A stretch of DNA of 64,000 nucleotides from positions 1,364,001 through 1,428,000 of the forward strand of contig NZ_CP040915.1 of assembly GCF_006352065.1 (NCBI RefSeq), written 5' to 3'. This document shows, in pieces, positions 42,980 to 51,639 of the stretch. The notes beneath the pieces were generated by a model that saw only the letters and a program-made list of their open reading frames with translations, searched no databases and was not told the origin of the DNA. The translations under genes and the position numbers were made by a program. Within the stretch, counting starts at the first letter, position 1; every line of letters begins with the position of its first letter. Source of the DNA: Georgenia yuyongxinii (GTDB lineage Bacteria > Actinomycetota > Actinomycetes > Actinomycetales > Actinomycetaceae).

Positions 42980-43870
42980 TCAGAGTCGCTGGTTCCCGGT
43001 CGGCACCGCCCCGAGGGGCGGCGCGGCGGCGAGCTCCAGGTCGGCCGGCCGGGCTCGGCCGGATGTCCGCTTGTCCAGGCGCCGCGCCACCCGCAACGCG
43101 ACCCAGGTCAGGGTGTAGTTGATGACGATGAACATCACGGCGGCCACGATGAGCGCCGGGAGGTAGTTGGCGAAGGACGAACCCACCAGACGGGCCGAGC
43201 GGAGCAGCTCGGAGTAGGCGATGAGGTAGCCCAGGGCGGTGTCCTTGAGGATGACCACGAGCTGGCTGATCATCGAGGGCATCATGGCGATGAGCGCCTG
43301 CGGCAGCTCGACGAGGCGCAGGCTCTTGCCGGGTGTGAGGCCGATCGCGAGGGCGGCCTCTCGCTGACCCCGGGGCAGCCCGTACACCCCGGAGCGGACG
43401 AGCTCGGCGATGACCGAGCCGTTGTACAGCGTCAGCCCGAAGACGACGCCGTAGAACGGGGCATCGCTGGCCGGCACGATGCCGGAGAAGGACAGCCAGA
43501 AGTAGAAGAAGAACATCAGCACAAGGACGGGCACGGCGCGGAAGAACTCCACGACCACGCCGCTGACCCATCGCACGGGCGCGAGCTGCGAGAGCCGGCC
43601 CAGGCCGAAGATCAGGCCGAAGACGTTCGCGGTGACGATGGAGACACCGGCCGCGCGCAGCGTGTTCCACAAGCCGACGAGGAGGTAGTCCTGCCACACC
43701 GAGGCCGTGAGGAACGGGCTCCATTTGGCGGCGGTGAGCTGTCCTTTCTGGGCCAGGGCCCAGATCACCCACGCGAGGACGCCGAGCACCACGAGGGCAC
43801 CGACGATGTTGACGACCATGATCCGGCGGCGGCCGCGCGGCCCCGGGGCGTCGAAGAGGATCGTGCTCAT
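42980..43870 (-). CDS. gluD: Glutamate-type ABC transporter permease (GluD)
   Basis: The 296-residue inner-membrane permease of the polar amino acid family (HisMQ type) has a first helix (VVNIVGALVVLGVLAWVIWAL), several further helices, and the ATPase-contact EAA loop GQREAALAIGLTPGKSLRLVELPQAL. GluD and GluC form the channel of the GluABCD glutamate importer known from Corynebacterium. ATG 43870 overlaps the gluC stop by 4 nt (ATGA). It is the last gene of the operon. Confidence 0.9.
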   Translation of the reverse strand: MSTILFDAPGPRGRRRIMVVNIVGALVVLGVLAWVIWALAQKGQLTAAKWSPFLTASVWQDYLLVGLWNTLRAAGVSIVTANVFGLIFGLGRLSQLAPVRWVSGVVVEFFRAVPVLVLMFFFYFWLSFSGIVPASDAPFYGVVFGLTLYNGSVIAELVRSGVYGLPRGQREAALAIGLTPGKSLRLVELPQALIAMMPSMISQLVVILKDTALGYLIAYSELLRSARLVGSSFANYLPALIVAAVMFIVINYTLTWVALRVARRLDKRTSGRARPADLELAAAPPLGAVPTGNQRL

Positions 43871-44568
43871 CGGGACACCGCCAGTCGCTTGGAGAGGTAC
43901 GTGGTCACAAGCCCGATCGGCAGGACGATGGCGATGAAGCCCAGGGCGATGATCAGGAAGATCGCGACGATCAGGTCGGGCCGGAACTCGAACATCGCGA
44001 GCATCACGGACCCGGCCTGGACCACACCCGCGGCCTGGGCGACGGTGCTGTTCTTGGTCAGCGCGATCAGGGTGTTGCCGAGGGGTGCGATGGCGCCGCG
44101 GATGGCCTGGGGCAGGATGATCATGCGCATCGACTGCCCGAAACCGAGCCCGATGGCCCGGGCGGCCTCGGCCTGACCGACGGGAACCGTGTTCACGCCC
44201 GAGCGCAGCGCCTCGCACACGAACGCCGCGGTATAGGCGGAGAGCCCGAGGACGGCCAGGCGGAAGCTGTTGGTCGCGATGAACCCCTCGGTCCCCCGGC
44301 CGGCGAGCTCGATGCCGAGCTGGCCCCACAGTCCGAGCGAGCAGGCCAGGATGATCAGGGTCAGGGGTGTGTTGCGCACGAGGTTCACGTACGCGGTGCC
44401 CGCCCATTGCAGGCTGGGCGCGGGCGAGACCCGCATGACCGCCAGCACGGTGCCGATCAGGAACGCGAAGATGGCCGAGAAGAAGGTCAGCTGGACGTTG
44501 ACGAGGAAAGCGCCCACGATGTCGTAGGTGCTGAACAGCTCGCCCATGTCGGCGAGATAGCCGCCCAC
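43867..44568 (-). CDS. gluC: Glutamate-type ABC transporter permease (GluC)
   Basis: The 233-residue HisMQ-type permease has about five membrane helices (VNVQLTFFSAIFAFLIGTVLAV; LRLAVLGLSAYTAAFVCEAL-like segments) and the EAA loop GQAEAARAIGLGFGQSMRMIILPQAI. GTG 44568 was chosen because AAAGGAG lies 8 nt upstream; an internal ATG seven codons later lacks a site. A hairpin separates it from gluB, which may lower permease expression relative to the binding protein. Confidence 0.9.
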   Translation of the reverse strand: MGGYLADMGELFSTYDIVGAFLVNVQLTFFSAIFAFLIGTVLAVMRVSPAPSLQWAGTAYVNLVRNTPLTLIILACSLGLWGQLGIELAGRGTEGFIATNSFRLAVLGLSAYTAAFVCEALRSGVNTVPVGQAEAARAIGLGFGQSMRMIILPQAIRGAIAPLGNTLIALTKNSTVAQAAGVVQAGSVMLAMFEFRPDLIVAIFLIIALGFIAIVLPIGLVTTYLSKRLAVSR

Positions 44569-44609
44569 TCAGGACTCCTTTGCGTGTGCGCGGACCGGGA
44601 CAGCCGTGA

Positions 44610-44633
44610 CCCGGGCGGCGAGAGCCGCCCGGG
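44610..44633 (-). terminator. Intercistronic hairpin between gluB and gluC
   Basis: CCCGGGCGGC pairs perfectly with GCCGCCCGGG around a GAGA tetraloop, 10 nt after the gluB stop. Such hairpins in binding-protein transporters protect or partly terminate the mRNA, so that binding protein exceeds permease. Confidence 0.7.
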
Positions 44634-44643
44634 CATCGTGCCG

Positions 44644-45522
44644 TCAGGCGCAGGGCTGCGGCTCCGGCGGGTTGAGGTCGGAGTTCGGCGTGAACGCCTC
44701 GCCGACGTTCTTGGCGATGAGCTTCTCCCAGGTGCCGTCGTCGATCATCTCGGTGATCGCGGCGTTGACGTCCTCGCAGATGTCGTTGTCCTTGGGCAGG
44801 CCCACGCCGTAGTTCTCCTCCGAGAACGGGTTGCCGACCACCTTGAACTGTCCCTCGTACTCGCTCTGGGCGGCGTAGCCCGCGAGGATCACGTCGTCGG
44901 TGGTGACGGCGTCGATGGTGCCCGCGCTGAGGAGCTCGACGCACTCGGAGTAGGTCTGGGCGGGGTAGAGCTCGACGCCCTCGGAGTGCTCGTCGCGAAT
45001 GCGCTCGGCGGAGGTCGAGCCCTCGACGGAGCACAGAACCTTGCCATCGAGGGTGTCCGGACCGGTGATCTCGGAGTTGTCTGCCGCCACCAGGAGGTCC
45101 TGGCCGGCGACGAAGTACGGACCCGCGAACGCCACGCGCTCCTTGCGAGCGTCGGTGATGGAGTACGTCGCGAAGATCATGTCCACCGAGCCGTTCTCCA
45201 GCAGCGTCTCGCGCTGGGAGGAGACGGACTCCTCGAACTGGATCTGGTCCTCGGTGTACCCGAGCTTCCCGGCCACGTACTTGGCGACGTCCACGTCGAA
45301 CCCGGTGTACTCCGAGCCCTCCTGCAGCCCCAGGCCCGGCTGGTCGAACTTGATGCCTATGGTCAGGCCCTCACCGCCGGACCCGCCGCCGCCCTCGGTC
45401 GCCTCTGCGGTTCCGGCGGGAGTCTCCCCGCCGTCGTCCCCGGGTTCCCCGGCCGAACAGGCGGCCAGGGTGAGGGCGGCAGCCATGGACAGGGCAATGC
45501 CGGCGTTGCGCATGCGTCGCAT
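44644..45522 (-). CDS. gluB: Glutamate-type ABC transporter substrate-binding lipoprotein (GluB)
   Basis: The 292-residue type-3 periplasmic-binding-like protein is anchored as a lipoprotein: signal MRNAGIALSMAAALTLAACS, with lipobox LAAC and modified Cys22. A Gly/Glu/Ser-rich tether follows. The binding domain has GFDVDVAKYVAGKLGY, FATYSITDARKERVAFAGPYF, GKVLCSVEGSTSAERI and YGVGLPKDND. These are typical of glutamate/glutamine binders, though ligand identity is inferred. ATG 45522 follows AAGGAGACGAC; another Met nine nt downstream has no such spacing. Confidence 0.9.
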   Translation of the reverse strand: MRRMRNAGIALSMAAALTLAACSAGEPGDDGGETPAGTAEATEGGGGSGGEGLTIGIKFDQPGLGLQEGSEYTGFDVDVAKYVAGKLGYTEDQIQFEESVSSQRETLLENGSVDMIFATYSITDARKERVAFAGPYFVAGQDLLVAADNSEITGPDTLDGKVLCSVEGSTSAERIRDEHSEGVELYPAQTYSECVELLSAGTIDAVTTDDVILAGYAAQSEYEGQFKVVGNPFSEENYGVGLPKDNDICEDVNAAITEMIDDGTWEKLIAKNVGEAFTPNSDLNPPEPQPCA

Positions 45523-45571
45523 GTCGTCTCCTTGTGTCGGTCCCCGGCGGGGCACGTGGTGGTGCGGAAGG

Positions 45572-46378
45572 TCAGTGACTGAGCAGCTTCGAGAGGAAGT
45601 CCTTGGCGCGGTCGGAGGTGGGGTTGTTGAAGAACTCCTCCGGCGAGGCCTCCTCGACGATCACGCCGGCGTCCATGAAGATCACGCGGTCGGCGGCCTT
45701 GCGGGCGAAGCCCATCTCGTGCGTGACGACGACCATCGTCATGCCGTCGCGGGCGAGGGCCGTCATGACGTCGAGGACCTCGGTGATCATCTCCGGGTCG
45801 AGGGCAGAGGTGGGCTCGTCGAAGAGCATCACCTTGGGCTGCATGGCCAGGGCGCGGGCGATCGCGACGCGCTGCTGCTGACCGCCGGAGAGCTGGGCAG
45901 GGTGCTTGCCCGCCTGGTTGGCCACGCCGACCCGCTCCAGCAGGTCCATGGCGCGCTGCTTCGCCTCGGCGGACTTGATCCCCTTGGCCTTGACCGGGCC
46001 GAGCGTGACGTTCTCCAGGATCGTCTTGTGCGCGAAGAGGTTGAAGGACTGGAAGACCATGCCGACGTCGGCGCGCAGCCGGGCGAGGTCCTTGCCCTCC
46101 TCGGGCAGCTCCTTGCCGTCGATGGTGATGGAGCCGGAGTCGATGGGCTCGAGGCGGTTGATGGTGCGGCAGAGGGTCGACTTGCCGGAGCCGGACGGGC
46201 CGATGACGACGACCACCTCGCCGCGCCGGACAGTGAGGTTGATGTCTCGGAGCACGTGGAGGTCGCCGAAGTGCTTGTTGACGTCCGTGAGCCGCACGAG
46301 CGGCGCGCCAAGCGTCGGGGCCGCCTGCGCGGCGGGGGCGGGCGCGGTCTCGTCCCCGCGCACCTGGGGGTCCGTCAT
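45572..46378 (-). CDS. gluA: Glutamate-type ABC transporter ATP-binding protein (GluA)
   Basis: The 268-residue ATPase has a Pro/Ala-rich N-terminus of about 25 residues, Walker [10 protein letters not shown] at residues 60-68, the [17 protein letters not shown]-loop, signature [15 protein letters not shown], Walker [15 protein letters not shown] and the switch His in VVVTHEMG. This is the polar-amino-acid subfamily. First gene of gluABCD. ATG 46378 is supported by TAGGTT 7 nt upstream, so the operon mRNA would be leaderless. Confidence 0.92.
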   Translation of the reverse strand: MTDPQVRGDETAPAPAAQAAPTLGAPLVRLTDVNKHFGDLHVLRDINLTVRRGEVVVVIGPSGSGKSTLCRTINRLEPIDSGSITIDGKELPEEGKDLARLRADVGMVFQSFNLFAHKTILENVTLGPVKAKGIKSAEAKQRAMDLLERVGVANQAGKHPAQLSGGQQQRVAIARALAMQPKVMLFDEPTSALDPEMITEVLDVMTALARDGMTMVVVTHEMGFARKAADRVIFMDAGVIVEEASPEEFFNNPTSDRAKDFLSKLLSH

Positions 46379-46385
46379 GTGCGTC

Positions 46386-46391
46386 AACCTA
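46386..46391 (-). promoter_or_regulatory. -10 element TAGGTT of the gluABCD operon
   Basis: On the minus strand TAGGTT is followed by GACGCAC and the gluA ATG. Confidence 0.5.
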
Positions 46392-46431
46392 ACTGGGCGG
46401 TCCTGTGTGGCTCGCGTCACGGTGGTAACAG

Positions 46432-46555
46432 TGTGGCCACAATAGTGGGGGCTTGACGAGATGTTGACCTTCGACGAGGTCCGGGCGTGGCGTCGCGGTG
46501 CGACATGTCCGGTTAGTCCGCACACGAGGGCCCCCGCGGTGGCGTGTGTCACACG
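46432..46555. promoter_or_regulatory. Palindromes upstream of gluABCD
   Basis: TGTGGCCACA (46432-46441) is a perfect 10-bp palindrome and CGTGTGTCACACG (46543-46555) has perfect 6-bp arms around one base. Both lie in the 290-nt gap between gluA and the gcvT stop, a stretch with no gene. They are candidate operators for a nitrogen or carbon regulator; no consensus could be assigned. Confidence 0.35.
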
Positions 46556-46668
46556 AATGGTCCACGGCCTGACGGTCCGGGCAACGTTTGTCGTCGGAAA
46601 GGGCCAAGAACGGCCATGCGTGTCGTAGGCGGCTCGGTCGGCAGAACCACCCGCCCGGCGTCCCGCGG

Positions 46669-47802
46669 TCACGCCCCGCCGGCCTCGGGCCGCCGGTAGA
46701 ACGGCAGCTCGACCACCTCGAACGGCTGCGGAGTGCCTCGCACGTCCACCGTGACCGCCGTGCCCACGGCGCTGTGCCCGGCGTCGACGTAGGCAAGCGC
46801 CACCGGGTGGCCGAGCGTCGGGCTCGGCGCACCGGACGTCAGCTCACCGACCACCTCCGAATCCACCAGCACGGCTTGGTGCGGACGTCCGGCCCGCTTG
46901 CCCAGGCCACGCAGGCCCACGAGGACCCGGCCCAGGCCCGCCGCCGTGCGCTCCCGGGCGGCGTCCAGCGCGTCGCGGCCGACGAACTGCTCCTTGGTCA
47001 GGGCGACGACGCCGCCGAGCCCGGCCGTGAACGGGTCGACGTCCCGGGTGAGCTCGTTGCCGTACAGCGGCATGCCCGCCTCGAGGCGCAGGGAGTCCCG
47101 GGCGGCCAGCCCGGCCGGGACGAGCCCGCGGCTCTCACCGGCCTCGAGCAGCGCAGCCCACAGCGCCGGGGCCTGGGCGTTGGGCACGAACAGCTCGAAG
47201 CCGTCCTCCCCGGTGTAGCCCGTCCGCGCGAGCAGCACCTCCCGGCCCGCCACGGTCGTCGGCGTCGCGGCGTAGTACCGCAAGGAGCGCACCACCTCGG
47301 CTTCGTCGGCCGGGACGAGCGCGCGCACGATGGCCTCCGCCTGCGGTCCCTGGACCGCCACGAGCGACGTGGCGGCCGACTCGTCGCGAACCGCGGCGTC
47401 GAACCCCGCGGCCCGCTCCTCCAGCTCGGCGACCACCGCCGGGGTGTTCCCCGCGTTGGGGACCACGAGGAAGCGGTCCTCGGCGAGCCGGTAGGTGATG
47501 ACGTCGTCGAGGATCCCGCCGTCCGGCGCGCACAGCAGGGAGTACTTCGCCCGGCCCACGGCGACCCTGGAGAGCCGCCCCACCAGGGCGTGGTCGAGGG
47601 CGGCGCCCGCCTGCGGGCCGGAGACCGTCACCTCGCCCATGTGGCTGAGGTCGAACAGGCCGGCGGCGTCGCGGACCGCGCGGTGCTCGGCGAGCTCGGA
47701 GGTGTACCGCAGGGGCATCCGCCACCCCCCGAAGTCGGTGAACGTCGCCCCCAGGCGCTCGTGCTCGGCCTCCAGTGCCGTGGTCCGGACCGCCTGGTTC
47801 AT
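46669..47802 (-). CDS. gcvT: Glycine cleavage system aminomethyltransferase (T protein)
   Basis: GcvT transfers the one-carbon unit from aminomethyl-lipoyl H protein to tetrahydrofolate. The 377-residue product has [57 protein letters not shown], the [15 protein letters not shown] segment and the C-terminal barrel. ATG 47802 follows GAGGAAGGTGCGTCG; homology starts a few residues later. gcvP and gcvH are not in the window, and no glycine riboswitch is seen upstream. Confidence 0.95.
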   Translation of the reverse strand: MNQAVRTTALEAEHERLGATFTDFGGWRMPLRYTSELAEHRAVRDAAGLFDLSHMGEVTVSGPQAGAALDHALVGRLSRVAVGRAKYSLLCAPDGGILDDVITYRLAEDRFLVVPNAGNTPAVVAELEERAAGFDAAVRDESAATSLVAVQGPQAEAIVRALVPADEAEVVRSLRYYAATPTTVAGREVLLARTGYTGEDGFELFVPNAQAPALWAALLEAGESRGLVPAGLAARDSLRLEAGMPLYGNELTRDVDPFTAGLGGVVALTKEQFVGRDALDAARERTAAGLGRVLVGLRGLGKRAGRPHQAVLVDSEVVGELTSGAPSPTLGHPVALAYVDAGHSAVGTAVTVDVRGTPQPFEVVELPFYRRPEAGGA

Positions 47803-47950
47803 CGACGCACCTTCCTCGTCCTGCACGACGGCGGCCCGCGGCTCCCAGCGGGGCGGGCCGGCTCGCTCCCCTCCGGGCAACGTAGTGGCCCCGCGAGCCG
47901 GAGGCACCCGATCGGCGGACGCAGCTGATCGGCGCCGCCCCAGCGGCACT

Positions 47951-47956
47951 TAGACT
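47951..47956 (+). promoter_or_regulatory. -10 element TAGACT, (near-)leaderless promoter for miaB
   Basis: TAGACT is followed by GCTGCCACC and the ATG. Confidence 0.45.
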
Positions 47957-47965
47957 GCTGCCACC

Positions 47966-49537
47966 ATGACTGCTGCTCCGCCGGCCCCCTCCGCCGCCGT
48001 CCCGCACACCGGCGCGGGCCCCCGCACGTACCTGGTGCGCACCCTCGGCTGCCAGATGAACGTGCACGACTCCGAGCGCCTCGCCGGGATGCTCGAGGCC
48101 CAGGGCTACGTCCCGGTCGAGTCCGTCCCGGAGGCCGCCGCCCGCGCCACGGACGCCGGCGACGGCGGAGCGGACGTCGTCGTCATCAACACGTGCTCGG
48201 TGCGCGAGAACGCCGCCACCCGACTGTTCGGCAACCTCGGCCAGCTGGCCTCGGTCAAGCGCCGACGCCCCGGGATGCAGATCGCCGTCGGCGGCTGCCT
48301 GGCTCAGCAGATGCGCACCGGGATCGTGGAGAAGGCGCCGTGGGTGGACGTCGTGCTCGGCACCCACAACCTCGACGTGCTGCCCGCCCTGCTCGAGCGG
48401 GCCCGGCACAACGCCGAGGCGCAGGTGGAGATCGAGGAGGCGCTGAAGGTCTTCCCGTCCACGCTGCCCACCCGCCGCGAGTCCGCCTACGCGGCGTTCG
48501 TGTCGATCTCCGTGGGCTGCAACAACACCTGCACCTTCTGCATCGTGCCGCATCTGCGCGGCAAGGAGCGCGACCGGCGGCCCGGCGAGGTGCTCGCCGA
48601 GGTGCAGGCCGTCGTCGCCCAGGGCGCCATCGAGGTGACCCTGCTGGGACAGAACGTCAACAGCTACGGCGTCGGGTTCGGCGACCGTGGCGCCTTCGCC
48701 AAGCTGCTGCGCGCCTGCGGCGAGATCGACGGCCTCGAACGGGTCCGCTTCACCTCCCCGCACCCGGCCGCATTCACCGACGACGTCATCGAGGCGATGG
48801 CCGAGACCCCGAACGTCATGCCGAGCCTGCACATGCCGCTGCAGTCCGGCTCGGACGCGGTGCTGCGCGCCATGCGCCGCAGCTACCGGCAGGGGAAGTA
48901 CCTCGGGATCATCGACCGCGTCCGCGGGGCCATCCCCGAGGCCGCCATCACCACCGACATCATCGTCGGCTTCCCCGGTGAGACCGAGTCGGACTTCCAG
49001 GCCACCCTCGACGTGGTGGCGGCCAGCCGGTTCTCCTCGGCCTTCACGTTCCAGTACTCCCCGCGGCCGGGCACGCCCGCGGCCGACCTCGAGCAGGTGC
49101 CGGCCGAGGTGGTCACCGACCGCTACCAGCGTCTCCTCGCCCTGCAGAAGCGGATCTCCACCGAGGAGAACGAGCAGCAGGAGGGCCGGACGGTCGACGT
49201 CCTCGTCGCCGAGGGGGAGGGCCGCAAGGACGGCGCCACCCACCGGGTCACCGGGCGCGCCGCGGACAACCGGCTCGTGCACGTCGCACTGCCTCCGGGG
49301 CTTGCCGACGACGAGCGGCCCCGCCCGGGGGACATGGTCACGGCGACCGTCACCCACGGCGCCCCGCACCACCTCGTGGCCGACTCCGCACTGACCGGTG
49401 GCACCTACCGGCTGAGGCGCACCCGCGCCGGGGAGGCCTGGGCGCGCCGCGCGGGCCTGGTCGAGGAGCCGCACAGCCACGGCGAGGCCGCCCCGGCCGG
49501 GCCCGTCACGCTGGGCATGCCGGCGCTGCGGCGGTAG
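47966..49537 (+). CDS. miaB: tRNA-2-methylthio-N6-dimethylallyladenosine synthase MiaB
   Basis: MiaB is a radical-SAM enzyme that methylthiolates i6A37 in tRNAs reading UNN codons. The 523-residue product has the N-terminal cluster domain ([38 protein letters not shown]). The radical-SAM CxxxCxxC is at C185, C189 and C192 ([18 protein letters not shown]). A C-terminal TRAM domain follows. MiaA, which supplies its substrate modification, is encoded 1.2 kb downstream; two YbjN genes on the other strand lie between them. Confidence 0.97.
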   Translation: MTAAPPAPSAAVPHTGAGPRTYLVRTLGCQMNVHDSERLAGMLEAQGYVPVESVPEAAARATDAGDGGADVVVINTCSVRENAATRLFGNLGQLASVKRRRPGMQIAVGGCLAQQMRTGIVEKAPWVDVVLGTHNLDVLPALLERARHNAEAQVEIEEALKVFPSTLPTRRESAYAAFVSISVGCNNTCTFCIVPHLRGKERDRRPGEVLAEVQAVVAQGAIEVTLLGQNVNSYGVGFGDRGAFAKLLRACGEIDGLERVRFTSPHPAAFTDDVIEAMAETPNVMPSLHMPLQSGSDAVLRAMRRSYRQGKYLGIIDRVRGAIPEAAITTDIIVGFPGETESDFQATLDVVAASRFSSAFTFQYSPRPGTPAADLEQVPAEVVTDRYQRLLALQKRISTEENEQQEGRTVDVLVAEGEGRKDGATHRVTGRAADNRLVHVALPPGLADDERPRPGDMVTATVTHGAPHHLVADSALTGGTYRLRRTRAGEAWARRAGLVEEPHSHGEAAPAGPVTLGMPALRR

Positions 49538-49544
49538 CCCCGGC

Positions 49545-50129
49545 TCAGATCTCCGGCGAGGGCTCCTCGATCGGCGGCATCGACCGACCCAGCGCCTGGA
49601 AGAACTGAACCCCGGCCGAGAGGCCGCCCTCGACGATGTCGAGCAGCTGGCGGTCGGTCGCGCCGGCGCCGACGTCGGCCATGATCTCGGTGCGGACGGA
49701 CAGGCCCTCGGCGGTCTCGGCCGTGAAGATGGTCGGCCAGATCTTGTCGCGGTTCCAGTCGTTGGCGGCCTGCGCGACGGCGCCGCGCAGCTCCGGCGGC
49801 ACGAGCCGCCCCCACAGGCCACGCACGCTGAGGAAGTCCTGCTCCTCCCCGGTGAGCCGCACCTGGAACTGGTAGCCGTCCCACAGCCCCGACATCGACC
49901 CGTCCGGCTCCTCCCGCACGTGGTACCCGCGAGCGGCGATGACGTCGTGCAGCCGGGCCGCGGCGACCGGGGACGTCCGCAGCGTCGGCGGGCCCGGCGG
50001 CCGGCGGCCGGCATCACGCGCCGGTGGGGCCGCACCCCCCGCCTCCGGGTCGCGCTGCCCCGGCTGGTCAGGTTGCTCTGCCGGCGGTGCCGCCCCGGGC
50101 CGGGGCCGGCGCCACCATGCCCAGGTCAC
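49545..50129 (-). CDS. YbjN-domain protein, second of a pair
   Basis: The 194-residue product has an Arg/Pro/Gly-rich N-terminal stretch of about 60 residues. A YbjN fold (type III secretion chaperone-like) follows: ARLHDVIAARGYHVREEPDG, GLWDGYQFQVRLTGEEQDFL, VRGLWGRLVPPELRGAVAQA and ANDWNRDKIWPTIFTA. The family is widespread in actinobacteria; its role is not settled. The GTG start overlaps the stop of the upstream YbjN gene by 4 nt, so the two proteins are made together, perhaps as a heteromer. Confidence 0.82.
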   Translation of the reverse strand: MTWAWWRRPRPGAAPPAEQPDQPGQRDPEAGGAAPPARDAGRRPPGPPTLRTSPVAAARLHDVIAARGYHVREEPDGSMSGLWDGYQFQVRLTGEEQDFLSVRGLWGRLVPPELRGAVAQAANDWNRDKIWPTIFTAETAEGLSVRTEIMADVGAGATDRQLLDIVEGGLSAGVQFFQALGRSMPPIEEPSPEI

Positions 50130-50647
50130 GACAGACCACCCGGCGGCTGTTCCGCAGGGTCGGGGTAGCGCACCTCGAGGTCCCGCATCATCCGCATGCC
50201 CTGACCCACCCCCCGCTGGATCAGCCGCTCGAGCTGGTTGTCGCTCGCGCCGCCACCGAGAGGGGTGGAGACCTCGGCGACCACGCTGAGCCGGCCGTCG
50301 TCGAGCACCCGCACGTAGCACTTGGGCCCCACGAACTCGCGGTTCCAGCCGTCCACCAGAGCGAGCACCTCGCCGAGGCGTTCCAGCGCGAGACGGCGGT
50401 GCCAGGAGCCGCGCACCTGCAGCACCGACTCGTCCGGCCCGAGGAGGTAGATGTGGAACACCGCCTGCGCCCACATCGCGCCGAGGTCGCCGTTGCGGTC
50501 GCGGAAGAGGGGGTAGTCCAGCTCCTCGAGCATCGCGGCCACCCGTGACCGGCTCAGGGGCAGCACGACGTCGCGGGCCGCAGCCGCGCCGGTCGCCGCG
50601 CCGTGACCGCCGGGCCGCCCCGCGTCCTCGAAACCGGGCCGGGCCAT
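50126..50647 (-). CDS. YbjN-domain protein, first of a pair
   Basis: The 173-residue YbjN-domain protein has LSRSRVAAMLEELDYPLFRD, the AQAVFHIYLLGPDESVLQVRG strands, VDGWNREFVGPKCYVRVLDD and AEVSTPLGGGASDNQLERLI. It differs from its neighbour but has the same fold order, including the W-N-R motif. ATG 50647 was preferred over ATG 50653 because TAGGCT ends 7 nt before it (leaderless). Function unknown; the pair sits between miaB and miaA. Confidence 0.82.
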   Translation of the reverse strand: MARPGFEDAGRPGGHGAATGAAAARDVVLPLSRSRVAAMLEELDYPLFRDRNGDLGAMWAQAVFHIYLLGPDESVLQVRGSWHRRLALERLGEVLALVDGWNREFVGPKCYVRVLDDGRLSVVAEVSTPLGGGASDNQLERLIQRGVGQGMRMMRDLEVRYPDPAEQPPGGLS

Positions 50648-50703
50648 GCGCATGAGCCTACGCGTGCGGCCCGTCTCACGGCGCGCCGGTAGGTTGGTTG
50701 TCC
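50648..50703. promoter_or_regulatory. Divergent leaderless promoters of the YbjN pair and miaA
   Basis: In 56 bp, TAGGCT on the minus strand (50655-50660) ends 7 nt before the YbjN start, and TAGGTT on the plus strand (50690-50695) ends 8 nt before the miaA GTG. Confidence 0.5.
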
Positions 50704-51639
50704 GTGCAGCCCCCAGCCCCCCAGCCACTTCCCGTCCTCGCCGTCGTCGGGACGACGGCGTCCGGCAAGTCGGCCCTGGCGCTGGACCTCGCCGAGGCCC
50801 TGGGCGGCCCGGACGGCGTCGAGGCCGTCAACGCCGACGCCATGCAGCTCTACCGCGGCATGGACGTCGGCACCGCCAAGCTCGCCGTGTCCGAGCGGCG
50901 CGGCGTCGTCCACCACCAGCTCGACGTGCTGGACGTGCGCGAGGAGGCGAACGTCGCCGCCTACCAGGTGGCCGCCCGGGCCGATCTCGCCGCCGTACGT
51001 GCTCGCGGCCGCGTGCCCGTCCTGGTGGGTGGCTCCGGCCTGTACGTGCGCGCGGTCCTGGACCACCTCGACTTCCCGGGCACCGACCCCGCCGTGCGGG
51101 CCGCCCTGGAGGAGCGGGCCGCCACCGAGGGCACCTGGCTGCTGCACGAGGAGCTGTCCCGGGCGGATCCCGAGGCCGCCGCTCGCATCGATCCGCGCAA
51201 CACCCGGCGGGTGGTGCGCGCCCTGGAGGTCATCACCCTCACCGGGGACAAGTTCTCCGCCCGCATGCCCGAGCACACCTACGCCGTGCCCGCCGTCCAG
51301 GTGGCGATCGACGTGCCGCGCCCTGAGCTGGACGCCCGGATCGCCGCCCGCACGGCCGCGATGATGCGCGACGGGCTGGTGGAGGAGACCGAGGCGCTGC
51401 TCGCGCACGGTCTGGCGGAGGGTGTCACCGCCCGCCGCGCGGTCGGGTACGCCCAGGCCGCCGACGTCGTCGCCGGTCGCCTCACCCCGGCGGAGGCCAC
51501 CGAGGCCATCGCCGTGGCGACGCGGCAGCTGGCCCGCCGTCAGGAGAAGTGGTTCCGGCGCGACCCGCGCATCACCTGGCTCCCTGCCGGGGACGCGCGC
51601 GCCGTGCGGGACCAGGCGCTGCGTACCCTGGGCCTATGA
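50704..51639 (+). CDS. miaA: tRNA dimethylallyltransferase MiaA
   Basis: MiaA transfers dimethylallyl from DMAPP to A37 of tRNAs. The 311-residue product has the P-loop VVGTTASGKSALALDLAEAL, the substrate block NADAMQLYRGMDVGTAKL, LVGGSGLYVRAVLDHLDF, DPRNTRRVVRALE and RRAVGYAQAADVVAG. GTG 50704 is supported by the -10; a TTG at 50698 is the alternative. Its stop overlaps the dapF ATG by 4 nt (ATGA). Confidence 0.95.
   Translation: MQPPAPQPLPVLAVVGTTASGKSALALDLAEALGGPDGVEAVNADAMQLYRGMDVGTAKLAVSERRGVVHHQLDVLDVREEANVAAYQVAARADLAAVRARGRVPVLVGGSGLYVRAVLDHLDFPGTDPAVRAALEERAATEGTWLLHEELSRADPEAAARIDPRNTRRVVRALEVITLTGDKFSARMPEHTYAVPAVQVAIDVPRPELDARIAARTAAMMRDGLVEETEALLAHGLAEGVTARRAVGYAQAADVVAGRLTPAEATEAIAVATRQLARRQEKWFRRDPRITWLPAGDARAVRDQALRTLGL

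Noticed and set aside
42347-44176. 609-residue plus-strand frame across recX and gluD
   Set aside because: It lies out of frame with recX and antisense to two certain permease genes.
47803-47965. Glycine riboswitch before gcvT
   Set aside because: No tandem glycine-aptamer-like structure could be seen; the gap is short and holds only the miaB -10 and the gcvT ribosome site.
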